From: an uncultured Ruminococcus sp.
Lineage (GTDB): Bacteria; Bacillota; Clostridia; Oscillospirales; Acutalibacteraceae
Assembly: GCA_902801245.1 (NCBI GenBank)
Contig: CADCHW010000006.1
Coordinates: 40,152-104,151 of the forward strand
Direction of reading: 5' to 3'
DNA length: 64,000 nucleotides
Made by a program: the position numbers and the translations under genes. The notes under the pieces are model-generated. The model saw nothing but the letters and a program-made list of their open reading frames with translations. It did not search any database and was not told the origin of the DNA. Of this stretch, positions 17,732 to 27,162 are shown one piece after another (positions within the stretch are counted from its first letter, which is position 1; the number at the start of each line of letters is the position of its first letter).

Positions 17732-20017
17732 CTACTTCCCTTTCTTAAAAATATTGAATATTGAATTTTTGTTATTCTTCTTGGCAGGCTTGCCTGTCGG
17801 AATTTTCATTTTGGGAGTTTGCAGACCGTACATATATTCGCCGATTTGATGCTCGTCCAAAATACTTTTTGAAAAGTGCATCTCAACCGTCTGATATCCT
17901 GTCGGCACAAAAAACACCACGTCAAATCCAATGAGATTTAAGAACGCTGTAATAATAGCGTCCTCCTGTGTAATCGGAAACTCACTCGGATTTACATAAA
18001 TAAATTTAGGATTGGTTTTTGTAAAGTCAAATTTTTGTATAAGTCGGATAAGCTCCGTTTGAAGATTAAGGACAGTCGCAACAATATTGTACTCTGTACC
18101 GTTTACGAACGTTCCGTTAATCAAACGTGAATCTATCAGCAATTGCAGCTTATCGAGAATGTAGTTTTGAGTTTCCTCACGAAGCATACCGTAACGGTAA
18201 TATCTGTCGTGCATAATAACATTCCTTTGAAGTTTACCGTTTCTGAAATAATTTGCGGAATTATATTTAAGCGGATTTGTAACATTAGAGGATATATACG
18301 GAACATTTGTTATTAAGAATGTATCTTCTGTCAAAAGCTCTCTGACAGTCTGCCAATACTTATTGACATTTCCGTCCTTTACACCCGACACCTTTGCGAA
18401 AATAACGGGAATATTCACCGTATCTTCATAGGTACTGAAATTCGGGCGGAACTTAGCTTCCTGTTCCCAAAGTATTTCGATTTCCTCATACATAGTTTTA
18501 AGAGTAACGGTATTTGCTTTATTGTACTGATAATTTCGGTAAATACCCGTATCGGAATATAAAGCTTCGTCAAGCTCTCTCTCTGCGTGATATGCAACAG
18601 TGGCAATTTGCAAACCGCTGCTTTCAGTCGGAAAAGCACTTATGTTAAGAGATTGCTGATACTGCATTTCAAAGAGTACATCATCTTCAAGAATACATTT
18701 AGTATTAAGGTTAGGCACAAGGATAAGCAAATCACAGGGAAGCTTTGAAAGCATTTTGCAAAACATAACCTCAAACTCCGTATGACAGCCGCCCAAAAAT
18801 ATAAACACCGACACAAACGGCATACTCCAATTGTTAAACAGCGGCCGCATATATCTGTAAAGCCAACACAGAATATAAATACCCCTGTTGGTAAGCTTAT
18901 TCAAATTCATATCGGGTTTATCCGCTTCTTCAAGCATAACGTCAACGAAAGCCTTAACCATAAGCTTTTGAAGCTCGGCATTCTGAGGAAAAACAATTTT
19001 CCTTGCCAAATCGGCAATCATCTGATTAGTCTTGACATAATTGCCCCTGTTGAGCATTGCCGCTTCCTGAGGGGTGGGCAGCGGAATATCATTTTCGACA
19101 ATACAAAAACCTCTTCCGCTGTTTTTTATATCAAGGTAAAATTTATACAAATCATTCTGAAATGTTATTTTATCTTCAACACCGTACATTCTGCAAAAGG
19201 CATTGTAAAAAAGTTTCGGGTCGTCACCTCTTGTAACGGGAGCTTTTTTTATATCCTCGAAAATTTCGCCCGAAAGCCACGCATTTGTACAATTTTGAAT
19301 ATTGGGTTTAGTGCCGTAAATCAATTCTCTTTCGGCTTTCTCGTTAATTGCAATCTGAATATTCTGCAAGCTAAAGCCTTTATGAAACTCTTTCAAATCG
19401 GACATTTCAAGCTTATCGGAAAGCATGGAGCGAGGGTCGAGATTATCGTAACCCTCCGCACCGCAGGGCATTAAAGCAAGAATATCACAGCCGGCATTGC
19501 TCAGCACACTGAGCATATACAAATCATAAATACCCATATCGCCCAAATAAAGTACTTTAGGAATATCATTACCGCAAATACGGCTGACAGCACCCTCAAA
19601 CCGATAGTAAAGCCAGCACATAAATTTAACATAAGTATTTCTGATTATATCATCATTCTTGCCTAAATTTTTCAAGGCAAGCAAAGCACCGTAAAGCGAC
19701 TCCGCAAGAGCTGTGCATTGCTGATTGTTAAGTCTTGGCAGCCACCTGTTAAGCGACTGACCTATAAAAAACTTGTCAAGCTTAAAGAGATTTCCCATCA
19801 TTTCGGCAAAGAACGATAAATTTCTTCCGTCGGGATTTGGAATTTTGCCCTCAAGGATAACACCGTTTTTATGAGCAACCTGAAAATATTTAAGAATGAA
19901 ATTATACACATCGTCATTGTAGCCGTATACTCTGTAAAAGAATACACCTTTCTGACTTCTCTTATCCAACTGAAGAAAATAATCATTCAAATCTTGGATT
20001 TTTTTATGTTCAAACAT
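17732..20017 (-). CDS. YceG-like component of the Ter biosynthetic module
   Basis: 761 residues from ATG 20015-20017 (AGGTGA ribosome site; an upstream GTG at 20029 is also in frame). It resembles Bacillus YceG (YceG_bac family) by neighbourhood (next to telA and terD) and by the pattern FMCWLYYRFE...PKVLYLGDMGIYDLYMLSVL...CDILALMPCG. A second similar unit appears near residues 385-445 (YILCWLYRYM...FVSVFIFLGG...CDLLILVPN), suggesting internal duplication, and explaining a length above the usual roughly 540. It has no membrane segment. The biochemical role is unknown; it is found with the PRTase/ATP-grasp set thought to make a nucleoside-like product. Confidence 0.75.
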   Translation of the reverse strand: MFEHKKIQDLNDYFLQLDKRSQKGVFFYRVYGYNDDVYNFILKYFQVAHKNGVILEGKIPNPDGRNLSFFAEMMGNLFKLDKFFIGQSLNRWLPRLNNQQCTALAESLYGALLALKNLGKNDDIIRNTYVKFMCWLYYRFEGAVSRICGNDIPKVLYLGDMGIYDLYMLSVLSNAGCDILALMPCGAEGYDNLDPRSMLSDKLEMSDLKEFHKGFSLQNIQIAINEKAERELIYGTKPNIQNCTNAWLSGEIFEDIKKAPVTRGDDPKLFYNAFCRMYGVEDKITFQNDLYKFYLDIKNSGRGFCIVENDIPLPTPQEAAMLNRGNYVKTNQMIADLARKIVFPQNAELQKLMVKAFVDVMLEEADKPDMNLNKLTNRGIYILCWLYRYMRPLFNNWSMPFVSVFIFLGGCHTEFEVMFCKMLSKLPCDLLILVPNLNTKCILEDDVLFEMQYQQSLNISAFPTESSGLQIATVAYHAERELDEALYSDTGIYRNYQYNKANTVTLKTMYEEIEILWEQEAKFRPNFSTYEDTVNIPVIFAKVSGVKDGNVNKYWQTVRELLTEDTFLITNVPYISSNVTNPLKYNSANYFRNGKLQRNVIMHDRYYRYGMLREETQNYILDKLQLLIDSRLINGTFVNGTEYNIVATVLNLQTELIRLIQKFDFTKTNPKFIYVNPSEFPITQEDAIITAFLNLIGFDVVFFVPTGYQTVEMHFSKSILDEHQIGEYMYGLQTPKMKIPTGKPAKKNNKNSIFNIFKKGK

Positions 20018-20034
20018 TTTACTGTTCACCTATT

Positions 20035-21123
20035 TTAATGAAAGTTCATCGAGCCGCCAACAGCAGAACCCACGCTTTCGCCTAAGCCGTCAAGACCTCC
20101 GGTGTTATTGGTGTTATCGCTGCTGTTATTATTGGAGGAAGTTTTATTTTTATTGAGATAATAACCCAAAATACAGCCGCATATACCGCCGACAATATGA
20201 CTTATATTTGAAATATTGCTTTCAACAAGTGCGGCTTCCAAAATCTGTTCTCCAAAATATAAAATGGCAACAAGTATAAAGGTAAGAGGTATCTCTCCCT
20301 CTCTCATACAAGTCAAAGACGAAAGCAATATAAAAGCAAACACTATTCCGCTTGCACCCAAAGTCATAGCGTCGGGACAGAATATAAAATTAACTACACC
20401 CGTCACGAAAGCCGTAACAGTCATAACCAGAAGTATACTCTTCGAACCGTACTTTTCTTCAAGCAGAGGCCCGACAATAAGGAGCGTCATCATATTGCCC
20501 ATATAATGCTCAATATCTGCGTGACCCAAAGCGTGACCGAAAAATCTCACATAAGTAAGCGGGTCGAGAAGCGACGAACGATAAACACTAAAAAGGTAGT
20601 ACGTCGCCATATCACCCGTAATGTACTGAACAATCAAAACAATCAAGCACACAATCGCAAACCAGAGAACCACCGGAGAGTTAAAGGAAACCTTGACTTT
20701 CTTTCGATTGGAATTTGCAAGTGTGTTAGGCTGATTCGGATAATACCCCAACATTGATTGAGCAAAGCTCGGCGAATAATTTCCGTAACCGTTCTGATTA
20801 TACCCCTGCTGAGAATTGGAGTAACCCAAAGGAGTTTGGTTATATCCGCTTTGATTATTGTTATAGCCTGTCGGAGTTTGGTTATATCCGCTTTGATTAT
20901 TGTTACAGCCTGTCGAGTTTTGGTTATAGCCGCTTTGATTATTGTTATAGCCTGTCGGAGTTTGGCTGTAACCGCTTTGATTATTGTTATAGCCTGTCAA
21001 GCTTTGGTTATATCCTGCACGGTCGTTTGTGAAACCCGATGAATTAGAACCATAACCCGACCGATTATTTGTATAATCGGTACTATTGGAATTATAACCG
21101 TCATACGAATTAAAATCATTCAT
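20035..21123 (-). CDS. Rhomboid-family intramembrane protease with Asn/Gln/Tyr-rich repeat N-terminus
   Basis: 362 residues. Residues about 1-130 consist of roughly eleven-residue repeats (GYNNNQSGYNQ type), a prion-like segment. The C-terminal half has about six membrane segments with rhomboid motifs: HADIEHYMGNMMTLLIVGPL, the nucleophile Ser in LGASGIVFAFILL and the partner His in ISHIVGGICGCILGYY. It cleaves membrane proteins within the bilayer. It is the first gene of the yceG-telA-terD operon (promoters at 21183-21211 and 21321-21349) and has a strong GGAGATG ribosome site. The repeat DNA has a 33-bp-like periodicity and could vary in length. Confidence 0.85.
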   Translation of the reverse strand: MNDFNSYDGYNSNSTDYTNNRSGYGSNSSGFTNDRAGYNQSLTGYNNNQSGYSQTPTGYNNNQSGYNQNSTGCNNNQSGYNQTPTGYNNNQSGYNQTPLGYSNSQQGYNQNGYGNYSPSFAQSMLGYYPNQPNTLANSNRKKVKVSFNSPVVLWFAIVCLIVLIVQYITGDMATYYLFSVYRSSLLDPLTYVRFFGHALGHADIEHYMGNMMTLLIVGPLLEEKYGSKSILLVMTVTAFVTGVVNFIFCPDAMTLGASGIVFAFILLSSLTCMREGEIPLTFILVAILYFGEQILEAALVESNISNISHIVGGICGCILGYYLNKNKTSSNNNSSDNTNNTGGLDGLGESVGSAVGGSMNFH

Positions 21124-21182
21124 AAATTATCATCTCCTATCCTTTTAACAAATATACCTTGCTGATTTTAGCCTTATAATAG

Positions 21183-21211
21183 ATTATACCATAAGTGACT
21201 ATTTTTAACAA
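21183..21211 (-). promoter_or_regulatory. Ter operon promoter P1
   Basis: TTGTTA (21206-21211) and TATAAT (21183-21188) with a 17-bp spacer, minus strand, about 60 bp before the rhomboid start. Confidence 0.65.
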
Positions 21212-21320
21212 GATATTTATAATATACTATCTAATGGGCATATATATTTATAATAAATCTATGTTATAATGCCGTTCATTATCGGCATTCTGCAAAAATG
21301 AAACTTTGATAGATAGTTAC

Positions 21321-21349
21321 ATTATACCATTATCGAAGCTATTCATCAA
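21321..21349 (-). promoter_or_regulatory. Ter operon promoter P2
   Basis: TTGATG (21344-21349) and TATAAT (21321-21326), 17-bp spacer. Transcripts from it would pass an AATGCCG/CGGCATT hairpin (about 21268-21291) before P1, offering a control point. Nothing else gene-like is seen between 21124 and 21540. Confidence 0.55.
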
Positions 21350-21539
21350 CATTTTTTAGCGTTTTTAATCGTGTGTTTACAAAATATTTACAATTGACAT
21401 AGGCTTGTATGGTTAATAAGGTATTTTTAAATCTTTCGTCTAACCATCTTTTTTCTCCGTTTTGTAACAAAAGTTTATTTGTATTATCCGTTATCGTAAA
21501 ATATAGGGTATAGAATTTTTTGAATTGTACAAAAAAAAC

Positions 21540-21568
21540 TTGACAATATTGGATTTATCCTATATAAT
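21540..21568 (+). promoter_or_regulatory. Promoter/operator of the HigBA pair
   Basis: TTGACA and TATAAT with a 17-bp spacer about 40 bp upstream of the toxin gene. The palindrome CTATAT-AATAA-ATATAG overlaps the -10 box and is a plausible autoregulatory operator for the HTH antitoxin. Confidence 0.65.
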
Positions 21569-21604
21569 AAATATAGAATAAGTTTATAAAAATAAGGAGA
21601 AAAA

Positions 21605-21968
21605 ATGAAGGAATTTGAAGTGTTGTTTTACAGCAGAACGGACGGAACAGAACCGGCAAAAGATTTTATTCTTAGTCTTGATACGAAAATGCGTGCCAAA
21701 ATGCTTCGTACAATTGAAATGCTTACGATTAACGGCAATCAATTAAGAGAACCGTATTCAAAACCTCTTGATGACGGAATATTTGAACTCAGAGCCAAAG
21801 TAGGTTCGGACATATCGAGAGTTTTATATTTCTTTAATTGTCGGGAGAAAAATAATTTTAACAAATGGTTTTGTGAAAAAAACACAAAAGACACCAAAAG
21901 CAGAAATTGAATGTGCAAAACAGTATAGAGCCAATTATCTTAGCAGAAAGGAGAATATCAATGACTAA
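21605..21968 (+). pseudogene. HigB/Gp49-type toxin, frameshifted
   Basis: The frame from ATG 21605 encodes FEVLFYSRTDGTEPAKDFIL and ISRVLYFF of the RelE-like HigB (phage Gp49) family, then goes out of frame near 21845-21855 and stops at 21910. Shifting by one base restores the family C-terminus (KIILTNGFVKKTQKTPKAEI), ending in NIND with a stop at 21966-21968 that overlaps the antitoxin start. One extra base in the GGGAGAAAAA stretch explains it. Intact, it would be a ribosome-dependent mRNase. Inactive as read, or a sequencing error. Confidence 0.8.
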
Positions 21969-22233
21969 TTTCAAAGATTTTCTTGCAGAACAATTAAAAG
22001 ACGAAGAAATTCGCAAAGAGTACGAAGCACTCGAACCGGAATTTGCAATTATACAAGCACTTATAGACACTCGCAACTCAACAGGACTAACTCAAAAAGA
22101 GCTGTCGGAGCGTACAGGAATAGCTCAAAGCGATATAAGCAAGCTTGAAAACGGTAACGCTAACCCGTCTGTAAAAACTCTTCAAAGACTTGCAGTCGCT
22201 ATGGGTAAGAAACTGAAAATTGAATTTGTATAA
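21961..22233 (+). CDS. HigA-type XRE-family antitoxin
   Basis: 90 residues from ATG 21961 with AGAAAGGAG upstream; longer in-frame starts exist but lack such a site. Helix-turn-helix of the XRE type: NSTGLTQKELSERTGIAQSD, ISKLENGNANPSVKTLQRLA. It binds the toxin and represses the shared promoter. The start overlaps the restored end of the toxin gene (ATGACTAA), a normal arrangement for this TA class. Confidence 0.88.
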   Translation: MTNFKDFLAEQLKDEEIRKEYEALEPEFAIIQALIDTRNSTGLTQKELSERTGIAQSDISKLENGNANPSVKTLQRLAVAMGKKLKIEFV

Positions 22234-22333
22234 AACATAAATGGTGAATTACTCTTTGTTTTTCAAAATTTTTAATACTAAAAATTACAACCCTTGAACC
22301 GTTCAAAATTCAAGGGTTTATTTTTATATATAA

Positions 22334-23303
22334 TCACCTTATAATCTCGGGTATCTCGATATAAGAAACAATCTTATCCTCTTCATCGTCAATATTCCAC
22401 TGCAAATCCTTACCCAAAAGCTTGTTCAACGCAATATTGGGAATATTCACTCCCGAAGCCAGACAGCTCATTTGCAGACCGCCCGACATTCTTGTATTGA
22501 CCTCCAAAAGGTAAAGCGTTTCGCCGTCATATCTGAACTGAACATTACACGGATATTCCAAATTAACCTTATTCAAAACATTCGCCGTCATACTGATAAT
22601 TTCAAGGTCATACACAACACGCTCCTCACGAGTAGGGTTTTTAATCCTAGGAATAGCAATAGTACCCGTGTCCGTCCTCAGACAGTCAACGCTTACTTCC
22701 AGACCGTCCAGATACGGCATAACCATTAAATCGTCAAATGTTTCCTTAGTCGAAAGAGCCGTGTACAAATCTGTCGAATTCATTCACATTCTCTATAATC
22801 TTCCTAAAACTCATTCCGCCCTCGTCACGCACAAACTTCACACAAACCTGCTTGTGATTTTTTCTCAAAGCGTCGTAAGCTTTTGCAAAATCCTCGGCAT
22901 TATTAACTTTGAAATAATCGGGAATATTAATATTCTCGTAATTTCTGAAATGCTCATAGGCTGCCGCTTTATCGTTTAAGAAATCAATAACCTTGAAATC
23001 GTCCGCCAAAACCTTAACTCCGATTTCTTCAAATCTCTCTTTGTTTTTGCTGATTTCAACCATATGTCTGCGTGGCACAAAAACATCAACGTTATGCTCC
23101 CTGCAAAAATCCAGACAATACAAAATGTACTCCTCGCCGCTTAAATGCGGCTCTTCGTACCATTCATCGCAGACTTTCTGAATTACCGAATCAATCCGCA
23201 GGTTAGTTCCGATTACAAAGATTTGCTCCTCTTCGTCCTCTTTAATAAGTTCAATCAGTCTGTAAACCGTACTGAACCAATGATTAAACCAAACTTTTAT
23301 CAT
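22334..23303 (-). pseudogene. ATP-grasp enzyme of the Ter biosynthetic module, split by a +1 frameshift
   Basis: Two overlapping frames give one ATP-grasp protein of about 320 residues. The upstream part (22746-23303) has the N-terminal domain and the ATP-binding VCVKFVRDEGGMSFRK. The downstream part (22334-22783) has PYLDGLEVSVDCL and the Mg2+-binding LEVNTRMSGG. One extra base in about 22747-22783 separates them. The downstream ATG (in GAATGTGAATGAATTC) could allow separate translation, but the catalytic core would be in two chains. ATP-grasp ligases of this type sit next to the PRTases in Ter loci. Either a recent inactivation, a programmed shift, or a sequencing error. Confidence 0.8.
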
Positions 23304-23466
23304 TTCTTTAAGATACCTCCAAACATATATTATAGTGAATATTTTTTTAAAAAGTACTCCAATTTATCGAAAATCTCCTCAGTACTCCTTGAAGAAAAGG
23401 TTTCCTCGGGAAAATTCCAATCGTGATTTTTTATAACGTTAATTGTAAATGTTCCGTTTCGACAGG

Positions 23467-24546
23467 TTATGCGTCTGCAAGCTTTTTTATAATACCGCAG
23501 GTCTTATAATGCGTGAGCGGATAATATTCAATCGGCACTCCCTTTTCCTCTGCAAGCCTTACAATATGAGCCAAATCATCAGCTCCTTTATACTTCTCGT
23601 CAATAAGAACTTTCCACGGAACACGTCTTAACAAAACTCTTGTAGTTTCACCTATTCCCGGTTTGACAAGGTTAATATCCTCAATGCCGAAATGCTCCGC
23701 AATTTTCCGAACCTCGTCAACACCTTTTCCGCTCAGAACATTTTCCGAAACATCTGCACTTCCGTCAAGTTCAAACTCCTTTTCAATCGCATTGATAAAC
23801 TCATACGAAAGGTCGGAATCTTTCAGCTCGCCGTAATAAACAGCACCGTGAAAATCATCTTCTTTGATGATATCATCTCTCAAAAATGTACGGCTAACCA
23901 AACCTGAAATTGTACTGTTCAGGCACGAACTCGGAATCAAAATATCCTCGTGAGTTCCGCAAAGCTCCGTCACGTTCGCAGGGTCGGCAACTACCGCAAT
24001 ATCCGCCGACACATTCGGATATGCCGCAAGCTCCTTTTGAAGCTCGCCGAGAATTGCACCCTTGCCAATCCAGCCGTCAACGAAAAGCAGATTTTCACCG
24101 CCGTGAATGTCAATCAGGTATTCAAGAGCATTTTTGTCAATACCTCTTCCACGAATAATAGATATCGAATAATGCGGAATATCAATATTATACTTAAGTT
24201 TAATATATCTTTTAATAAGAATGCCTATAGGTATTCCCGCCCTTGCAAGCGACACCAAAACGACATTTTTACCCTTTTGGTCAATGATTTTATCGGAAAG
24301 TTTTCCAACCGCCAAAGCCGTAGGCTTCGCATACGCTTTCAAAGCTTCCTCGTAAACCTGCATATACTTCTCCGTGGGAACATACTCAATAGGCAGCATT
24401 TCACAGTAGTGTCTGCCCGACTGAATAAGCCTTTCACGCTCCTCCGTGGACTGCGGCTCGACAAGCCCCGTCACATCTTTCAAAAGCAGTATTACATCAT
24501 CGGGCGTATATGATGTCTTTACAAAATATTCGCTGTCCTTAATCAT
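23467..24546 (-). CDS. Ter-locus phosphoribosyltransferase-like protein with PELOTA domain (StiP type)
   Basis: 359 residues from ATG 24544-24546 (GGTGG site upstream), overlapping the previous gene by 8 bp. The N-terminal PRTase_1 domain has VVLVSLARAGIPIGILIKRY and the PRPP-site-like LLFVDGWIGKGAI. The C-terminal roughly 90 residues (KIAEHFGIEDINLVKPGIGE to THYKTCGII) form a PELOTA-type RNA-binding domain. Comparative work on Ter systems (Anantharaman, Iyer and Aravind) proposes that such proteins help make a nucleoside-like metabolite. The family is also annotated as cysteine protease StiP, without strong support. Confidence 0.85.
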   Translation of the reverse strand: MIKDSEYFVKTSYTPDDVILLLKDVTGLVEPQSTEERERLIQSGRHYCEMLPIEYVPTEKYMQVYEEALKAYAKPTALAVGKLSDKIIDQKGKNVVLVSLARAGIPIGILIKRYIKLKYNIDIPHYSISIIRGRGIDKNALEYLIDIHGGENLLFVDGWIGKGAILGELQKELAAYPNVSADIAVVADPANVTELCGTHEDILIPSSCLNSTISGLVSRTFLRDDIIKEDDFHGAVYYGELKDSDLSYEFINAIEKEFELDGSADVSENVLSGKGVDEVRKIAEHFGIEDINLVKPGIGETTRVLLRRVPWKVLIDEKYKGADDLAHIVRLAEEKGVPIEYYPLTHYKTCGIIKKLADA

Positions 24547-25645
24547 TTCTGCACCACCTGTATACATTAATATTATCGTTGCCGACAGACTTCAACGCAT
24601 TCACAAGAGTATTAACCCCTGTCAAATCCTCATATGTCGAATCGGTAATAACTATTACACAATCATATTTTCTCAGATTATATATAAACGTTTTGCGATT
24701 AACGTCATAAAAGCTTGCAAGCTCAAAACGCTTTTGCACGGGATAATCTTCCTCCGTACTCGTCACAATCGGACTTCTCGTAGTGGAATGCGAAAAAGCG
24801 GAAATACCCAAATTCTCGAATTGTTCCGCAACGTACAACGCAGGGTACATAAATTCCTCCGTGCCGATAACCGCCATAGTCTTGACACCATTCAAATTCG
24901 TGCGTTTTTTAATCTCCTCAAACAGCTTTTGACAAGCGGTGTTATAGACAGTTCCGCCGACAAGTCTTCGAGTGTTAAGATAACCCTCCGTAATATCCGT
25001 AACGGTGATATCCGTATCTGTCACATCTTTATTGATATATTCGCCGTCACCCTTAAAGCAGTCGGCAATCTCCGTGTAAGTGCTGTGGTCTGTTTTCACA
25101 AGATAATGAACATCGATATTACGGGCATTGTAACGGGCAACAGCTTCTTCGTCCATACCGTTTAAAAGCGACGCAACCGAAAACTTAACCTTATCGGGAT
25201 AAAGCTTCTCGATTATATCAACAATTTTCATTATGGTATTGCCTGTTGTAACTTCGTCCTCGACAAAAACAATTCTGTCCGTGCCGTCAATCACGGAATC
25301 AATATCGTTCCTGACAAGCTTCTGTTCCGTTGCGTGGCTGTGCGACTCGGTGAAATAAAGATACTCAACATTGTCAATCTGTTCTCTTGTAGTCTGCATA
25401 TAATCACAGCCCAAAGTCACCGCAAGCCTTGCCCCGATAGCGGTCGCCGTTTCGGCAAAACCTACAAGCAAAAGCTTTTCGTTATTATTATAACTCTTTT
25501 CAACACATTTTGCAAGAGTGTCGAAAACATTAAACGCAGTTTTACCGCTAACGGGAATATGCTTGCCCTGCAATCTGTTCACAACAAGATATTTCCTTTT
25601 ATTATTATTCTCACGTTTTGCTATTGAAACCATTTCTGTTTTCAC
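24539..25645 (-). CDS. Ter-locus phosphoribosyltransferase with TRSP domain
   Basis: 368 residues, GTG start at 25643-25645 after AAAGGAT; an ATG four codons further in is an alternative. PRTase_2 domain: LLLVGFAETATAIGARLA and the PRPP loop RIVFVEDEVTTGNTIMKIVD. The C-terminal TRSP domain is identified by its namesake motif in HSTTRSPIVTS. It overlaps the PELOTA-PRTase gene by 8 bp, so the two are translated together. The pair forms the core of the Ter biosynthetic module with the ATP-grasp and lyase genes. Confidence 0.87.
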   Translation of the reverse strand: MKTEMVSIAKRENNNKRKYLVVNRLQGKHIPVSGKTAFNVFDTLAKCVEKSYNNNEKLLLVGFAETATAIGARLAVTLGCDYMQTTREQIDNVEYLYFTESHSHATEQKLVRNDIDSVIDGTDRIVFVEDEVTTGNTIMKIVDIIEKLYPDKVKFSVASLLNGMDEEAVARYNARNIDVHYLVKTDHSTYTEIADCFKGDGEYINKDVTDTDITVTDITEGYLNTRRLVGGTVYNTACQKLFEEIKKRTNLNGVKTMAVIGTEEFMYPALYVAEQFENLGISAFSHSTTRSPIVTSTEEDYPVQKRFELASFYDVNRKTFIYNLRKYDCVIVITDSTYEDLTGVNTLVNALKSVGNDNINVYRWCRND

Positions 25646-25688
25646 TTGTTAATCTATCCTTTCTCCGTTTTTACCAAATGGTTAAAAC

Positions 25689-26855
25689 TTAATTAATGCC
25701 CACTAATAAACCATCTTCTTTTTGATTTTCACTCGTTATTTTTTCCCGTTCTCCGTTTTCCTTTACTCTATAGGCATATCCGACACCCTCCGTCTTAACC
25801 TCGTGGTCAAGACTTAATATCCAATCGTAAAACTCGTTCATTTCTACATCGGAAATTCTGTCGCAATCGTAAACTGCGATAGATTTTAAGTTCGTTAAGT
25901 GCATAAGCGGTCTAACGCTTGTAATATCGGTATAACTCAATTCAAGCTCTTCAAGTGCAAAATCATTTTCAAGCGGACGAATGTCGGTAATCTCCGCACC
26001 GTACAAATTAACCTTTCTAAGCTTAGTTTTGTTTTCAAGTGCGGTTATGTCTGTTATAAGCGGTTTTTTCTCATCGTTATAATAATTCTGCATAGAAAAA
26101 AACACTTCCAAATCTTTCATATTCCGCACGGCAGATATATCGTAAACATTGGTATAGTCAAGATACAGTTCACGCATTTTAACAAGATTTTCAAGTGCGG
26201 TTATATCTCTGACCTTTGTATAACTTAAATTCAGCACTTCCAGATTAGTCAAATTCTCAATGCCCGAAATATCGGAAAAACTGTTATTGATATATTGCAA
26301 ATAAAGCTCACGAAGTGACGTTATCTTTGAAATATCTCCGAATGAATCCAATTCTGCACAAATCGTCAAAGATTTCAGGTTCGGAAAATTCCCCGAAAAC
26401 TTCGGTGAAAAATGCTCAACCCGACTTGAAATCCAAAGTGTTTCAAGCGACTGCATATCACTCAGCGGACTGATGTCGGGAAAATCTACATCAAGGATAA
26501 TTTCTTTAATATTCCGCTTCGCAACCTCCGAAAGCGTTTCATTGTTCAGACTGTCGTCACCCAAAAACAGATAACAGCGTTCCGAATGCGGATAACTATT
26601 ACCTGCCCTGTAATTCTCCCGAAATTTTCGGCCTCTTTCCAACGAGGAAATTTCCAAAGCATTGGTATTCTCGGGTATTTCAGCGACAGACCAAACCCCG
26701 ATAGAATTAATTCCTTTATCAACTATTGTATCTTTTGAGTGAGAAAACACATAGTCCGACACACCGATTGTAATTCTGACCACCAAAAAGATTAACAATA
26801 AAACAATATGGATTAACCATAAAGCAACATTTTTTTCTTTAAGCTTACCTTTCAT
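25689..26855 (-). CDS. Membrane-anchored leucine-rich repeat protein
   Basis: 388 residues from ATG 26853-26855 with a GGGAGG ribosome site. An N-terminal membrane segment (VALWLIHIVLLLIFLVVRIT) without a lipobox is followed by an extracytoplasmic domain with about nine SDS22/internalin-like repeats (LEVLNLSYTKVRDITAL pattern). It lies between the C-C lyase and PRTase genes on the same strand. It may act as a surface sensor or scaffold; no catalytic motif is seen. A tie to the Ter module is positional only. Confidence 0.8.
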   Translation of the reverse strand: MKGKLKEKNVALWLIHIVLLLIFLVVRITIGVSDYVFSHSKDTIVDKGINSIGVWSVAEIPENTNALEISSLERGRKFRENYRAGNSYPHSERCYLFLGDDSLNNETLSEVAKRNIKEIILDVDFPDISPLSDMQSLETLWISSRVEHFSPKFSGNFPNLKSLTICAELDSFGDISKITSLRELYLQYINNSFSDISGIENLTNLEVLNLSYTKVRDITALENLVKMRELYLDYTNVYDISAVRNMKDLEVFFSMQNYYNDEKKPLITDITALENKTKLRKVNLYGAEITDIRPLENDFALEELELSYTDITSVRPLMHLTNLKSIAVYDCDRISDVEMNEFYDWILSLDHEVKTEGVGYAYRVKENGEREKITSENQKEDGLLVGIN

Positions 26856-26898
26856 TTTAATACCTCCCAAATTTTCAATACCATACACTTTACTAAAA

Positions 26899-27160
26899 AA
26901 TGTTTAAGATTTACTGCTTTTCTTTCTTTGACCGGCAATTCGCTATGCTCTTGCCTGTTTTGGTTTTAGCCGAAAGATACGTTTTTTGTGTGGGCTTTTA
27001 TTTTTTGTTATTTTGCTGTTGACAGTTCGTTTAGTTTCGCTGAGGGCAGTTTATTTTTCTACGCTAATTTGTTTCGTCAGCGACCAAAGGCTCTGCCTTT
27101 GGAAACCGCAAGCCTTGTAAGGCTTGACCGAACTTTTAACAAGCTTCGCCTCCCCGAAAG
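26899..27160 (+). mobile_element. Repeat A copy c
   Basis: Repeat A core with a degenerate left end and the CTCCCCGAAAG right end, 3 bp from the stop codon of the lyase gene (27163). Confidence 0.85.
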
Positions 27161-27162
27161 CT

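Noticed and set aside
20754..21042. Tyr/Phe-rich plus-strand repeats (FGYIRFDYCYSLS)
   Set aside because: Antisense shadow of the rhomboid N-terminal repeats.
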